64,000 bases of DNA from positions 1,364,001 to 1,428,000 of the forward strand of contig OZ271919.1 of assembly GCA_965602035.1 (NCBI GenBank). Reading direction: 5' to 3'. The notes beneath the pieces were generated by a model, which worked only from the letters and a program-made list of their open reading frames with translations, was not told where the DNA came from and did no database searches. The stretch comes from Natronospirillum sp965602035. Its GTDB lineage: Bacteria; Pseudomonadota; Gammaproteobacteria; Pseudomonadales; Natronospirillaceae. Below are positions 42,027 to 50,170 of the stretch, in pieces. Within the stretch, counting starts at the first letter, position 1, and each line of letters starts with the position of its first letter. A program made the translations under genes and the position numbers.

Positions 42027-42821
42027 ATGACCGTGGCTCATCACATGCAACCGACGACCCTACCGACCGCCCGGTACCGTGGCACGGCCGCACTTGCTGT
42101 TCTGCTGCTGGCCGCTCTGGTGTTGGTGTGGGCGCCGCTCGCAAAGGCGACGACCGACCGGTCGGACGCTCTCAGCAGGCTGCTCCACGAGCACATCACT
42201 GACGCTATCCTACACCAGTATAGCGGCGCCACCCGAGAAAATCTTAACATTGATCTGGCGTTGCCGGCGATGGTGTCGACGCTGGAGCCCTGTACCGGCA
42301 CCCCGGCTGTGGATGCCAGCCGCGATCGGTGGCTGGGCCGGATACGGCTGTCTGTCAGTTGTGACGATGATCCGGGCTGGCGATTCAACACCAGCGGTAC
42401 GGTCGACCTGGTATTGCCGGTGGCTGTGCTGCGCGAATCCCTGCCGCGTAACCACGTGCTTCGGGAGCGTGATATTCGCTTTGAACCGGTAAATATTGCA
42501 CAATTGCGTCAAGGATACTTTCTTTCTGCCGACCCGGTGACGGGTGCGTCGCTGGTTCGGAATCTCAGCCGCGACAAGGTGCTCAACAACCGGGTCATTG
42601 AAGTGCCGCCGCTGGTGCAGCGCGGCGACCGGGTCCAGATTATTGCCCAGGGCAGCGGGTTTGCCGTGCAGATGTCCGGTACCGCACTGGCGGATGGCGT
42701 GCACGGGCGGCAGATACGGGTGCGCAACAACAGCTCGGAACGGGTTGTACGCGCCTGGGTGGTGGACCGGGGTGTGGTGGAGATACCCGTGGCCGGCAAC
42801 CCGGTGGCCGGCGGGCGCTGA
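42027..42821 (+). CDS. flgA: Flagellar P-ring chaperone FlgA
   Basis: About 264 residues from ATG 42027, with a signal-anchor segment (TAALAVLLLAALVLVWAPLA) and the C-terminal SAF/FlgA domain: VAVLRESLPRNHVLRERDIR, VTGASLVRNLSRDKVLNNRV, VQIIAQGSGFAVQMSGTALA and GRQIRVRNNSSERVVRAWVV. It is a periplasmic chaperone for FlgI, whose gene is not in the window. Several Met codons are close; the first after the promoter is chosen. Confidence 0.93.
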   Translation: MTVAHHMQPTTLPTARYRGTAALAVLLLAALVLVWAPLAKATTDRSDALSRLLHEHITDAILHQYSGATRENLNIDLALPAMVSTLEPCTGTPAVDASRDRWLGRIRLSVSCDDDPGWRFNTSGTVDLVLPVAVLRESLPRNHVLRERDIRFEPVNIAQLRQGYFLSADPVTGASLVRNLSRDKVLNNRVIEVPPLVQRGDRVQIIAQGSGFAVQMSGTALADGVHGRQIRVRNNSSERVVRAWVVDRGVVEIPVAGNPVAGGR

Positions 42822-42962
42822 TTGCAGGAGCCTCCGGAGGGCGCGATGGTTAGGTGGCACGGTTGACGAATCGCAGCGTTCCGCAGCTCCTACGGGGAAA
42901 ATGTAGGAGCGTCCGGAGGGCGCGATAAATGACACCACGATGAAAAATTTGGCAGAAAGTAC

Positions 42963-42989
42963 TAAAGTTTATTCAACAGTCGCCGTTAC
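42963..42989 (+). promoter_or_regulatory. Sigma-28 (FliA) promoter of flgM
   Basis: TAAAGTTT-N11-GCCGTTAC matches the FliA consensus TAAAGTTT-N11-GCCGATAA at all but two bases, 37 bp before the flgM ATG. This allows flgM (and flgN) to be read late in assembly. Confidence 0.8.
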
Positions 42990-43025
42990 CACGCACAGCG
43001 GAACTGTATTTCGAGGGTGATGAGC

Positions 43026-43346
43026 ATGGCTATCAACTTCAACGGCATCGGGCCGAACCAGAGCGGCGCCAGTAACGCCCGCGACAGGGACAATGTGACG
43101 TCCCTCAATCGCGGTGCGACCAATGGCAAGGCAAATGGCCCGCAGGAAGCCGGGAACAACGACGATTCGGTGAAACTGAGCAATCAGGTACAATCCTTGC
43201 AGTCGTTGGAAGCCCGGGTCAAAGAAATGCCCGAGGTGGACACCGAGCGTGTTGAGCGCATCAAGAGCGCAATCGCGAACGGTGAGTATGAGATCAACTA
43301 TGATCGCCTGGCGGCGGCTATCGAGAAGTTCGAGGGAGAGCTGTAA
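43026..43346 (+). CDS. flgM: Anti-sigma-28 factor FlgM
   Basis: 106 residues from ATG 43026 (MAINFNGIGPNQSGASNARD); a GAGGGTGA ribosome site eight bases upstream favours it over the GTG at 43017. The C-terminal FlgM motif reads DSVKLSNQVQSLQSLEARVK and VDTERVERIKSAIANGEYEI. It binds FliA until exported through the completed hook. The N-terminal half is low complexity and disordered, as usual. Confidence 0.93.
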   Translation: MAINFNGIGPNQSGASNARDRDNVTSLNRGATNGKANGPQEAGNNDDSVKLSNQVQSLQSLEARVKEMPEVDTERVERIKSAIANGEYEINYDRLAAAIEKFEGEL

Positions 43347-43387
43347 CTCCCTGAGACACTGCCAGGCGTGATGAGCGGAGACGCATC

Positions 43388-43876
43388 ATGACACCCTGGC
43401 ACACCGATGACTTTGCCGCCCTGCGGCAACTGCTGATCAGGCTCGATTATGCCGCGCGGCAAATGGTTGCCGTTCTGTTGCGCGAGTACGAAGCCCTGCA
43501 GACCCGAGAAGCTCCTTCCCCTGCCCTGTTGCACGAAAAAGCCGATCTGGCCGCCAAGCTGGAAACGGCGCAGGAGCAATTCGCGCGCTGGCGCGAGAAA
43601 ATGGCAAAGGCTGGCAAAGTAGCGGACGACGACATTCCGGCCACCCTCGATCAGATGGATTCGCCGAACGCAGAGGAGCTGCGTCGGAGTTTTGACGACA
43701 GCCGTCAGGTGCTGCTGGAATGCGATCGCCACAATGCCATCAACGGGCGAATGCTGCACCGCCAGCATGTGAAGAATCAGTTATTCAGCCGGTTGCTGAA
43801 ACAGACGACGTCAGAGCCGCTGTATTCGAGCCGGGGCCAGTTGGATCGGGATTCCGGATCGCTGGGGCGTGTTTAG
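43388..43876 (+). CDS. flgN: Flagellar export chaperone FlgN
   Basis: 162 residues, mostly helical, with LIRLDYAARQMVAVLLREYE, LLHEKADLAAKLETAQ and the C-terminal INGRMLHRQHVKNQLFSRLL that resembles the FlgN signature N-x2-N-G. It chaperones FlgK and FlgL. Follows flgM by 41 bp in the expected order. Confidence 0.85.
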   Translation: MTPWHTDDFAALRQLLIRLDYAARQMVAVLLREYEALQTREAPSPALLHEKADLAAKLETAQEQFARWREKMAKAGKVADDDIPATLDQMDSPNAEELRRSFDDSRQVLLECDRHNAINGRMLHRQHVKNQLFSRLLKQTTSEPLYSSRGQLDRDSGSLGRV

Positions 43877-43978
43877 GGTTGTTATTGCGGCCTTTTATCG
43901 CAGCCTCCGGCAGCTCCTACATTTGGAACTCCGTTAAACGGCGTGCGGTACGCTGCGATTCGCGGCGTTCCGCCGCTC

Positions 43979-44491
43979 CTACAACGATTCCTGCAGGTGA
44001 GCGTATGTGGCGCGCCAGAGCAGAATGTTCTGTTCGGCAATCTGCGGCACCAGGTCAAGGCGGTCCATGTACAGCCGACGGGTGCGTTCCACTTCCTCCA
44101 GATCGAATTCCGCAAACAGATACTGCATCGGTTGAACGTCGTAGGGGTTTTCGCGCTCGACGGCGGCGAAGAGCCGCTCCATCATGGGAATGATCAGGTC
44201 CGGTTCTTCCGCGTAGAGCAGCCCGCCGTCACGATCGCCCGTCAGTTCCTTCACGATATCAACCGGGTTCTCTCCCATTTCCAGCAGCTCTGAAACCGGC
44301 CGTTCCAGCGGTGTGGTGTCATCGGGCATGTCATTGAGCCAGTTTTCATCCGGCTGGATCAGCACCGCCTTGTACAGGGCCGTGTCGAGTGTCCAGGCGA
44401 TCGCCGTGGGGAAGCCTTTTTCCTCGGCGGCGCTGGTCTCCATGGCGACCATGGGTGGGAAGTTAAGGGCGTTGTCGGTGTCGTCAGCCAT
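43979..44491 (-). CDS. Degenerate DEDD-exonuclease-like hypothetical protein
   Basis: About 170 residues (from Met at 44491; 44509 also possible). The order of segments NFPPMVAMETSAAEEKGFPT, AIAWTLDTALYKAVLIQPDE, NWLNDMPDD and LLYAEEPDLIIPMMERLFAA follows the pattern of small DEDD 3'-5' exonucleases (D-x-E...SYPIEIAW...LI-P..W...YSDNP). The first catalytic Asp is replaced by Met (AMETS) and other acidic residues are shifted, so activity is doubtful. The family assignment is tentative. It lies between flgN and hda and is flanked by REPs. Confidence 0.55.
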   Translation of the reverse strand: MADDTDNALNFPPMVAMETSAAEEKGFPTAIAWTLDTALYKAVLIQPDENWLNDMPDDTTPLERPVSELLEMGENPVDIVKELTGDRDGGLLYAEEPDLIIPMMERLFAAVERENPYDVQPMQYLFAEFDLEEVERTRRLYMDRLDLVPQIAEQNILLWRATYAHLQESL

Positions 44492-44509
44492 AGAGGTTTG
44501 CCTGTTCAT

Positions 44510-44645
44510 CGCGCCCTTCGGACGCTCCTACGAATGTTGTGGCTCGGCTATCGCGGCGTTCCGCCGCTCCTGCAGGTTGTCTGATATCGCGGCCATCCGG
44601 CCGCTCCTACGGTGCGTGTAGTAGCTGCCGAAAGGCTGCGATACA
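44510..44645. repeat. REP cluster upstream of the exonuclease-like gene
   Basis: At least four units: GCGCCCTTCGGACGCTCCTA, GCGGCGTTCCGCCGCTCCTG, GCGGCCATCCGGCCGCTCCT and GTAGTAGCTGCCGAAAGGCT, alternating in orientation. Confidence 0.75.
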
Positions 44646-44658
44646 GGACTGTCGTAGT

Positions 44659-45366
44659 TTACCAGCCGAGGGCCTGGCGAATGAAGGGGATAGTAAGCCG
44701 ACGCTTGGCAGCGAGTGCCCGGGTATCAAGTGTCACCAGAAGACCGGCCATGGCGCGCCAGTCGCGCGGGCCGCGTTCCGCCAGATAGCGCGCCACATCC
44801 GGCGGCAGGTGGAGGCCCCGCTGACTGGCCAGCCAGTGAACGGCCTGAGGCCAGTCATCGCCCGGTAGCTTGAGGCTCACCTGAAGCCCGGCGGCGAGGC
44901 GCGAGTGGAGATCGGGCAGCATGTGGCCCTGCAAATCGCGCCAACTGCGGTGCAGGCCGATGAACAGCCGGTGGCCCAGTGCCTGCATTCGGTTGTAGAG
45001 GTTGAACAGCGCTTCATCCCAGCCTGGCTGGCCGAGCACAGCATCGGCGTCATCGAGGCAGAGGCATTGCATCTGCTCGAGTCCGTCCAGCAGTTCCGGC
45101 GGCTCACCCGCCAGTTCCTGCAGAGAGGCATAGAATGCGCCCTGCCCGTGCTCTTCGGCAAAGCGGCATATCGCCTGCAGCATGTAGGTCAGGCCCGCTC
45201 CCGGCACTGAGGTGACGCACACGGACAGCACGCTGTCCGACGGCGTCGGTGGCCGCGCCATGGTGGTGGAAACCCACTCAACAAACCACTGGTTATCCCC
45301 CGCATAGAGCGACGACAGATGTGCATCCGGGTGAAGGCTGACCTGCAGCGGCAACTGCTGACTCAT
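44659..45366 (-). CDS. hda: DnaA regulatory inactivator Hda
   Basis: 235-residue DnaA-like AAA+ protein lacking the DNA-binding domain. It shows QLPLQVSLHPDAHLSSLYAG, VTSVPGAGLTYMLQAI (Walker A degenerate), CLCLDDADAVLG (Walker B) and RLAAGLQVSLK (sensor/box VII). It promotes DnaA-ATP hydrolysis with the beta clamp. The ATG overlaps the stop of the DUF2066 gene by one base. The Walker A lacks the classical GKT, as noted in some Hda proteins. Confidence 0.9.
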   Translation of the reverse strand: MSQQLPLQVSLHPDAHLSSLYAGDNQWFVEWVSTTMARPPTPSDSVLSVCVTSVPGAGLTYMLQAICRFAEEHGQGAFYASLQELAGEPPELLDGLEQMQCLCLDDADAVLGQPGWDEALFNLYNRMQALGHRLFIGLHRSWRDLQGHMLPDLHSRLAAGLQVSLKLPGDDWPQAVHWLASQRGLHLPPDVARYLAERGPRDWRAMAGLLVTLDTRALAAKRRLTIPFIRQALGW

Positions 45367-46625
45367 CAGCCGCCCCGACCCTGCCAGAACAGACGGAAGT
45401 CGGCGTTGGACTCAGGCCGGCTCGCCTGCCCTACCTGGCTGAGGGGGACCAGTTGCTGTTCCAGCCCCAGCAGATTGGCCAGCACGTCCCGTTCGGCATG
45501 GGACCGGAGCTGGTAGGTCGCCACATCGCCCGACAGGCTCTCCAGGGTTACGGATTCCGTGCCACTGAGTGTACTCAGGTAGTCCCGCACCCCGCTGTAG
45601 ACCGTGAGGTTGGTCAGGTTCTCAACGCGGATCCGGTAGTCGTTCACTGAGTCCGGATTGAAGCGAATGGCAAAGCGCGACCGCAGTTGCTCGGCAATCA
45701 TTCCCATGCCGTCGCGCAGTACGGCGTCCTGTGAATCACCGAACAGAGTGACCGTGGTCAGTTCACCACCCCAGAGCAGCCGCCAGCGCCCTACCCACTG
45801 CCCTGAGGGTGCGTCCACGCCGATGTACCCGGTCGCCACCCCTGCCGTGTTGTACCGTGACTGGAGTTGCCGCAGCGGTTCCGCATCACCCGCCCATACA
45901 ATAGAGGGCGACAGGCTGGCGCGGTCCTGCAGATCGAGCAGGGGCCAGAACATAGGCACGCCCATACGACGCGCCCAGTCCTGTGTATCGATGACCAGCG
46001 GATTGGTTTCCGGCAGTTCGCGCGGTGGCTCAACCACCGCCGGGCCGGCACTGTCGGCGGTCTCTTCATCGTCGCTGACCTCCGGGTTAAGGGACGGCGG
46101 CACGTAGCCTGATCCGGGCGTCAGCAGTTCAATCCGATCACCGGACGGGCCGGCCAGCACCATGGTCAGTTGGGGCCGGAGCGCTGACCAGATCGGCAGG
46201 CCTGCCTCGGCCAGTGCATCCCGCACCAGAGCGCCGGCAAAGTTGACCACCAGCCGATAGGTAGGCTGCGGATTGCCGATGGCGTCGGGAAGGGTGACAT
46301 CGCTGTCATTGAGACTGAAGCGGTTCATCAGGTTCTGCGGCTGCTCCAGCGCTTCGTTCAGCGCCGGATGGTCGGGCAGAGACGCCCGCCCGGAGGTGCG
46401 CATAAACACTTCGGTCAGGGCGTCGGCGAGGACTTCACGCTGACGGGCACCGTCTGCCGACTGGGAGATAATGCGCTCTGCCGTGAACAGATCAACGGTG
46501 TCGAGGGAACGCGCCGGGCCGATGGCTGCCATGAGGATCAGTACGGCGCCAGCCATCAGGGCGACACCGGTCTGACGGCTAGGGAAAAAGGCGCTGGCGC
46601 GTTTCCTTTGGCACATTGCGAACAT
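45366..46625 (-). CDS. DUF2066 domain-containing exported protein
   Basis: 419 residues. N-terminal hydrophobic segment (VALMAGAVLILMAAIGPARS), then the DUF2066 region QREVLADALTEVFMRTSGRA, ALEQPQNLMNRFSLNDSD, YRLVVNFAGALVRDALAEAG and GVPMFWPLLDLQDRASLSPS. Function is unknown; the gene commonly lies beside hda and divergently from purM in marine gammaproteobacteria, as here. Confidence 0.88.
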   Translation of the reverse strand: MFAMCQRKRASAFFPSRQTGVALMAGAVLILMAAIGPARSLDTVDLFTAERIISQSADGARQREVLADALTEVFMRTSGRASLPDHPALNEALEQPQNLMNRFSLNDSDVTLPDAIGNPQPTYRLVVNFAGALVRDALAEAGLPIWSALRPQLTMVLAGPSGDRIELLTPGSGYVPPSLNPEVSDDEETADSAGPAVVEPPRELPETNPLVIDTQDWARRMGVPMFWPLLDLQDRASLSPSIVWAGDAEPLRQLQSRYNTAGVATGYIGVDAPSGQWVGRWRLLWGGELTTVTLFGDSQDAVLRDGMGMIAEQLRSRFAIRFNPDSVNDYRIRVENLTNLTVYSGVRDYLSTLSGTESVTLESLSGDVATYQLRSHAERDVLANLLGLEQQLVPLSQVGQASRPESNADFRLFWQGRGG

Positions 46626-46759
46626 GCTGGATCACTGACCGCTTGATGAAAGCGCTATTCTGTCAAAAATCGGGCGCGGGCGGAACACGGCATTCATGAC
46701 CTGCTACCGACAGCCTGATAGAATGCACGCCAAATCGACTGTCGGGAGACTTCCCCTAA

Positions 46760-47815
46760 ATGAGCAAGGGCCCCCTTACCTATCAGGACGCCGGTGTGAA
46801 CATTGATGCCGGCAATGCATTGGTGGACCGCATCAAGCAGGTTGCCCGCAGAACACAGCGCCCCGGCGTGCTCGGTGGCCTGGGCGGTTTCGGCGCCCTG
46901 TTCGAGCTGCCAACGGGGTACCGCGAACCAGTGCTGGTATCCGGTACCGACGGTGTGGGCACCAAACTGCGCCTGGCCATGGACCTCGACCGGCATGACC
47001 AGATCGGCATCGACCTGGTGGCCATGTGCGTGAATGATCTGGTGGTTGCCGGTGCGGAGCCGTTGTTCTTTCTGGATTATTACGCCACCGGAACGCTGGA
47101 TGTTGACGTGGCGTCCTCCGTGGTAACCGGCATCGGTGCCGGGTGCGAACAGGCCGGCTGCGCCCTGGTGGGCGGCGAAACCGCAGAAATGCCGGGCATG
47201 TATACCGGCAATGATTACGACCTGGCCGGCTTCTGCGTCGGCATTGCAGAGAAGTCCGAGCTGATCACCGGTGAGCGTGTGGCTGCCGGCGACGTGATTC
47301 TCGGCCTGGCGTCCAGTGGGCCGCATTCGAACGGGTATTCGCTGATCCGGAAAATAGTTGATCGCGCCGGCGTTCGCACGACCGATGCCCTGCCCTCGCT
47401 CGGCGGCCAGACACTGGCCGATGCATTGCTGGCGCCGACGCGTATCTATGTGAGACCGCTGTTGTCACTGATCCGTTCCCAGCCGGTGCATGCGTTGAGC
47501 CACATTACCGGCGGAGGGTTCACCGAGAATATTCCCCGTGTACTGCCCGCTGGCCTGCAGGCGTCGATTAACCCGAACGCGTGGAAGCGCCCGGCGATTT
47601 TCAACTGGCTGCAGGAACAGGGCGAAGTGGCGACGGCGGAAATGTTCCGCACCTTTAACTGCGGTGTCGGTATGGTCCTGGTGGTACCGGCAAGCAGCGC
47701 GGACGCAGCGATGGCACACCTGGCCGAGGCCGGAGAAACGGTGTATCGACTGGGCGAGATCCGGGAACGTGAGGACGGGGCCCCGGCCGTGGCATTTGAT
47801 GGGGCTGCTGCATGA
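46760..47815 (+). CDS. purM: Phosphoribosylformylglycinamidine cyclo-ligase (AIR synthetase)
   Basis: 351 residues: LTYQDAGVNIDAGNALVDRI, GGFGALFELPTGYREPVLVS, GTDGVGTKLRLAM, DLVAMCVNDLVVAGAEPLFF, ALVGGETAEMPGMYTGNDYD and HITGGGFTENIPRVLP, the complete PurM pattern. It closes the imidazole ring of purine precursors. It overlaps purN by 4 bp (ATGA). Confidence 0.97.
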   Translation: MSKGPLTYQDAGVNIDAGNALVDRIKQVARRTQRPGVLGGLGGFGALFELPTGYREPVLVSGTDGVGTKLRLAMDLDRHDQIGIDLVAMCVNDLVVAGAEPLFFLDYYATGTLDVDVASSVVTGIGAGCEQAGCALVGGETAEMPGMYTGNDYDLAGFCVGIAEKSELITGERVAAGDVILGLASSGPHSNGYSLIRKIVDRAGVRTTDALPSLGGQTLADALLAPTRIYVRPLLSLIRSQPVHALSHITGGGFTENIPRVLPAGLQASINPNAWKRPAIFNWLQEQGEVATAEMFRTFNCGVGMVLVVPASSADAAMAHLAEAGETVYRLGEIREREDGAPAVAFDGAAA

Positions 47816-48477
47816 CCTGTCGTGTTGTGGTCATGCTCTCCGGCAGCGGCACCAACCTGCAGGCGCTGCTGGATGCTGAAGCCGCCGGTTCACTGGGTTC
47901 TGCAGACATTGTCGGGGTGTTCAGCAACCGGCCCGATGCCTATGGGCTGACGCGGGCGCAGGATGCCGGCAAGCCGGTCGCTGTCGTTGACCACAGGGAA
48001 TATGAGGACCGGGCCGAGTACGATGGGTCGGTGCTCGAGGCTCTCGAGACCTGGCAGCCGGATCTGATCGTGCTGGCCGGGTATATGCGCATCATGAGCG
48101 ACACTCTGGTGAATGCGTTCGCCGGGCGGATGCTGAACATTCATCCGTCCCTGTTGCCGGCCTACCCCGGATTACACACACACCGGCGGGTGCTGGAAGC
48201 GGGCGACCAGGAGCACGGCAGCACGGTGCATTTTGTCACCGCTGAGCTGGATGGTGGGCCGCTGATTCTGCAGGGCCGACTGCACGTAACCGATGGCGAC
48301 ACGGAGGCAGCTCTGCAGGGCCGCGTGCAGGCCCTGGAGCATCAGATATATCCGAGAGTCGTACGCTGGTTTGCCGATGGCCGGCTGGTGCTTTCGCCAT
48401 CGGGCGAGGTGCAACTGGACGGCGCGATACTCGAGCCGGAAGGGTTGGTGTGGTATGGCGATGAACACAGTGTATAG
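47812..48477 (+). CDS. purN: Phosphoribosylglycinamide formyltransferase
   Basis: 221 residues. VVMLSGSGTNLQALLDAEAA (phosphate loop), LIVLAGYMRIMSDTLVNAFA, LNIHPSLLPAYPGLHTHRRV (catalytic His/Asn region) and GSTVHFVTAELDGGPLI with the catalytic Asp. Transfers a formyl group from 10-formyl-THF to GAR. Coupled to purM. Confidence 0.96.
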   Translation: MTCRVVVMLSGSGTNLQALLDAEAAGSLGSADIVGVFSNRPDAYGLTRAQDAGKPVAVVDHREYEDRAEYDGSVLEALETWQPDLIVLAGYMRIMSDTLVNAFAGRMLNIHPSLLPAYPGLHTHRRVLEAGDQEHGSTVHFVTAELDGGPLILQGRLHVTDGDTEAALQGRVQALEHQIYPRVVRWFADGRLVLSPSGEVQLDGAILEPEGLVWYGDEHSV

Positions 48478-49204
48478 CCGGACGCTTCGGTCGCTGGTGT
48501 TGGTGTCTGGCCTGATCGCCGGCACAGCAGCGGCTTTCGAGCCGAATCCCTTTGAACTGGAGTTGGAAGGGAGGCTTTACCGGGGCTGGGTTTCTGTCGG
48601 GTTGACCGGTACCCAGGCTCTGGTTCACCGCGGGGACAACCGTTGGCGTATGGAGCTGAATGCTCGTGGCCCCTTGATCAGGATGCATGAGCGAGCGGAT
48701 TTCCGGTGGGAAAACGGTGAGCTTGTGCCGGAGAACTATCGCTACGAACTGGAAGCTCCGTTCGAGAATGCTACCCGGCGTGTCCTGTACCAGCCGGAGC
48801 AGAACCGTATTCGGGCCATTGTGGATGACCGTGTCACCGACCATTCGTACCGGCGAGACTGGTATGACCCCATGAGCTACCTGTTGTTATTGCTGCGGGA
48901 CGTCACAACCGGGGCCGAGGAATCCACCTACCAGGTCGTTGATCGGCACAGTGCCCGTGAATACCACTTTGAGCGGGTACGCGACCGACGCGTCAGTGAG
49001 GAGACGGTCGTGTGGTCGCAGATTCAGCCGCGGCGTGGCACGACCTACACGCTGATAGACATTGAGCGTGGCCTGCCCACGCATTTTCTGCGTTGGGACG
49101 GCGACGATCTGGAGCAGCAGATTCGCGCTGTTTCCGCGCGGATCGACAGCCGGTCAGTGACGGATCTGGAGCACTGGCCGGACCCGAGGCGCGAGGCCCC
49201 CTGA
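48461..49204 (+). CDS. DUF3108 domain-containing exported protein
   Basis: About 247 residues from ATG 48461 (MNTVYSRTLRSLVLVSGLIA), overlapping the purN end by 17 bp. Signal peptide (cleavage after GTAAA), then the DUF3108 features LELEGRLYRGWVSVGLTGTQ, RWRMELNARGPLIRMHERAD, DDRVTDHSYRRDWYDPMSYL. A predicted periplasmic beta-rich protein of unknown function found next to purN in many relatives. Confidence 0.85.
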   Translation: MNTVYSRTLRSLVLVSGLIAGTAAAFEPNPFELELEGRLYRGWVSVGLTGTQALVHRGDNRWRMELNARGPLIRMHERADFRWENGELVPENYRYELEAPFENATRRVLYQPEQNRIRAIVDDRVTDHSYRRDWYDPMSYLLLLLRDVTTGAEESTYQVVDRHSAREYHFERVRDRRVSEETVVWSQIQPRRGTTYTLIDIERGLPTHFLRWDGDDLEQQIRAVSARIDSRSVTDLEHWPDPRREAP

Positions 49205-49268
49205 CGCGCCCGAACCTGGAAGAGGAGAGTGCACTCTGAGTCTGATCCCTGCAGTTGGCCTTGATCAA

Positions 49269-50000
49269 TTGGCCGGTATTGCCCTGATTTTTGCGCTGGC
49301 CGGTATCGTTAAGGGCCTCGCCGGCTTCGGTATGCCACTCGTGGCCATACCGACCATTACCCTGTTCTTCAATGTGCCCGTCACTCTGGCAATGGGCTGG
49401 GCTCTGGGCCCGATATTCCTGACCAATATTGTGCAGGCGTGGTCAACGCGCGGCCACTACCATGGTTTTGGTCGTCTGTGGCCGTTGATGATTCCCATGT
49501 TCGTGACGATGCTGGTATTTGTGCAATTGCTGAACGGCATTGATTCAGCGCGGCTGTCTGCAGTGGTCGGTGTGGTCGTTCTGGTATCGGTGGGCGCTCA
49601 GTTGCTGAAGCCCATTGTGGTCACCGGCGCCTGGAAAACGCCCTTTCTGGCCATAACGGGTCTGATCAGCGGCGTTATCGGAGGCCTGACGTCCTTTATG
49701 GGGTTCCCGGCGATTCAGGGCATGCTGGCCGTTCAGCTGAAACCGAATGAGTTCATTTTCGCCGTCAGTGCCATGTTTCTGATCGGCGCTTCAATTATCG
49801 GGTCTGCACTGGCGTCTTTTTCGTTGCTGACAGCGGGCGATCTGATTCTGTCGGCAGTGGTGACATTGCCGGCCGTGCTCGGTCTGCGCCTCGGGCAATG
49901 GGGCCGGGCGCGGGTGTCGGTGACGGTCTTCCAGCGAATTGTGTTGCTGATTCTGCTGGCCAACGGAATCAGTTTGATTGTGACCGGGTTGCGGGGGTAA
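49269..50000 (+). CDS. TauE/SafE-family membrane transporter (second copy)
   Basis: At least 243 residues and about eight membrane helices, with the paired motifs GIVKGLAGFGMPLVAIPTIT and GLISGVIGGLTSFMGFPAIQ. The first clear start codon is TTG 49269, but in-frame codons upstream (from CTG 49236, giving LSLIPAVGLDQLAG) follow a good GAGGAG ribosome site and fit homologue starts, so translation may begin there. Substrate is unknown; the family exports sulfite and related anions. Confidence 0.82.
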   Translation: MAGIALIFALAGIVKGLAGFGMPLVAIPTITLFFNVPVTLAMGWALGPIFLTNIVQAWSTRGHYHGFGRLWPLMIPMFVTMLVFVQLLNGIDSARLSAVVGVVVLVSVGAQLLKPIVVTGAWKTPFLAITGLISGVIGGLTSFMGFPAIQGMLAVQLKPNEFIFAVSAMFLIGASIIGSALASFSLLTAGDLILSAVVTLPAVLGLRLGQWGRARVSVTVFQRIVLLILLANGISLIVTGLRG

Positions 50001-50017
50001 CGATCTGCGAATCGCGC

Positions 50018-50170
50018 GCTCCTACCATCCTGTGGGAGCTGCGGAACGCTGCGATTTCGCGGCCTCACGGCCGCTCCTACCGAACTATCCTCGCGGCCTC
50101 GCGGCCGCTCCTACGATCCTGTAGGAGCTGCGGAACGCTGCGAGTTCGCGGCCTCGCGGCCGCTCCTACA
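50018..50170. repeat. Dense REP cluster between TauE gene and sppA
   Basis: Five or six REP units in 150 bp (GTGGGAGCTGCGGAACGCTG, GCGGCCTCACGGCCGCTCCT, GCGGCCTCGCGGCCGCTCCT twice, GTAGGAGCTGCGGAACGCTG) in alternating orientation, between convergent genes. The last overlaps the end of the sppA frame. Confidence 0.85.

Noticed and set aside
42855..42870. TGGCACG word as another sigma-54 promoter upstream of flgM
   Set aside because: The -12 GC is absent at the correct spacing; the FliA-type site at 42963 is a better explanation for flgM.
50018..50170. Repeat cluster considered as a CRISPR-like array
   Set aside because: Units alternate in orientation, are palindromic and have no unique spacers of constant length; they are REP elements.
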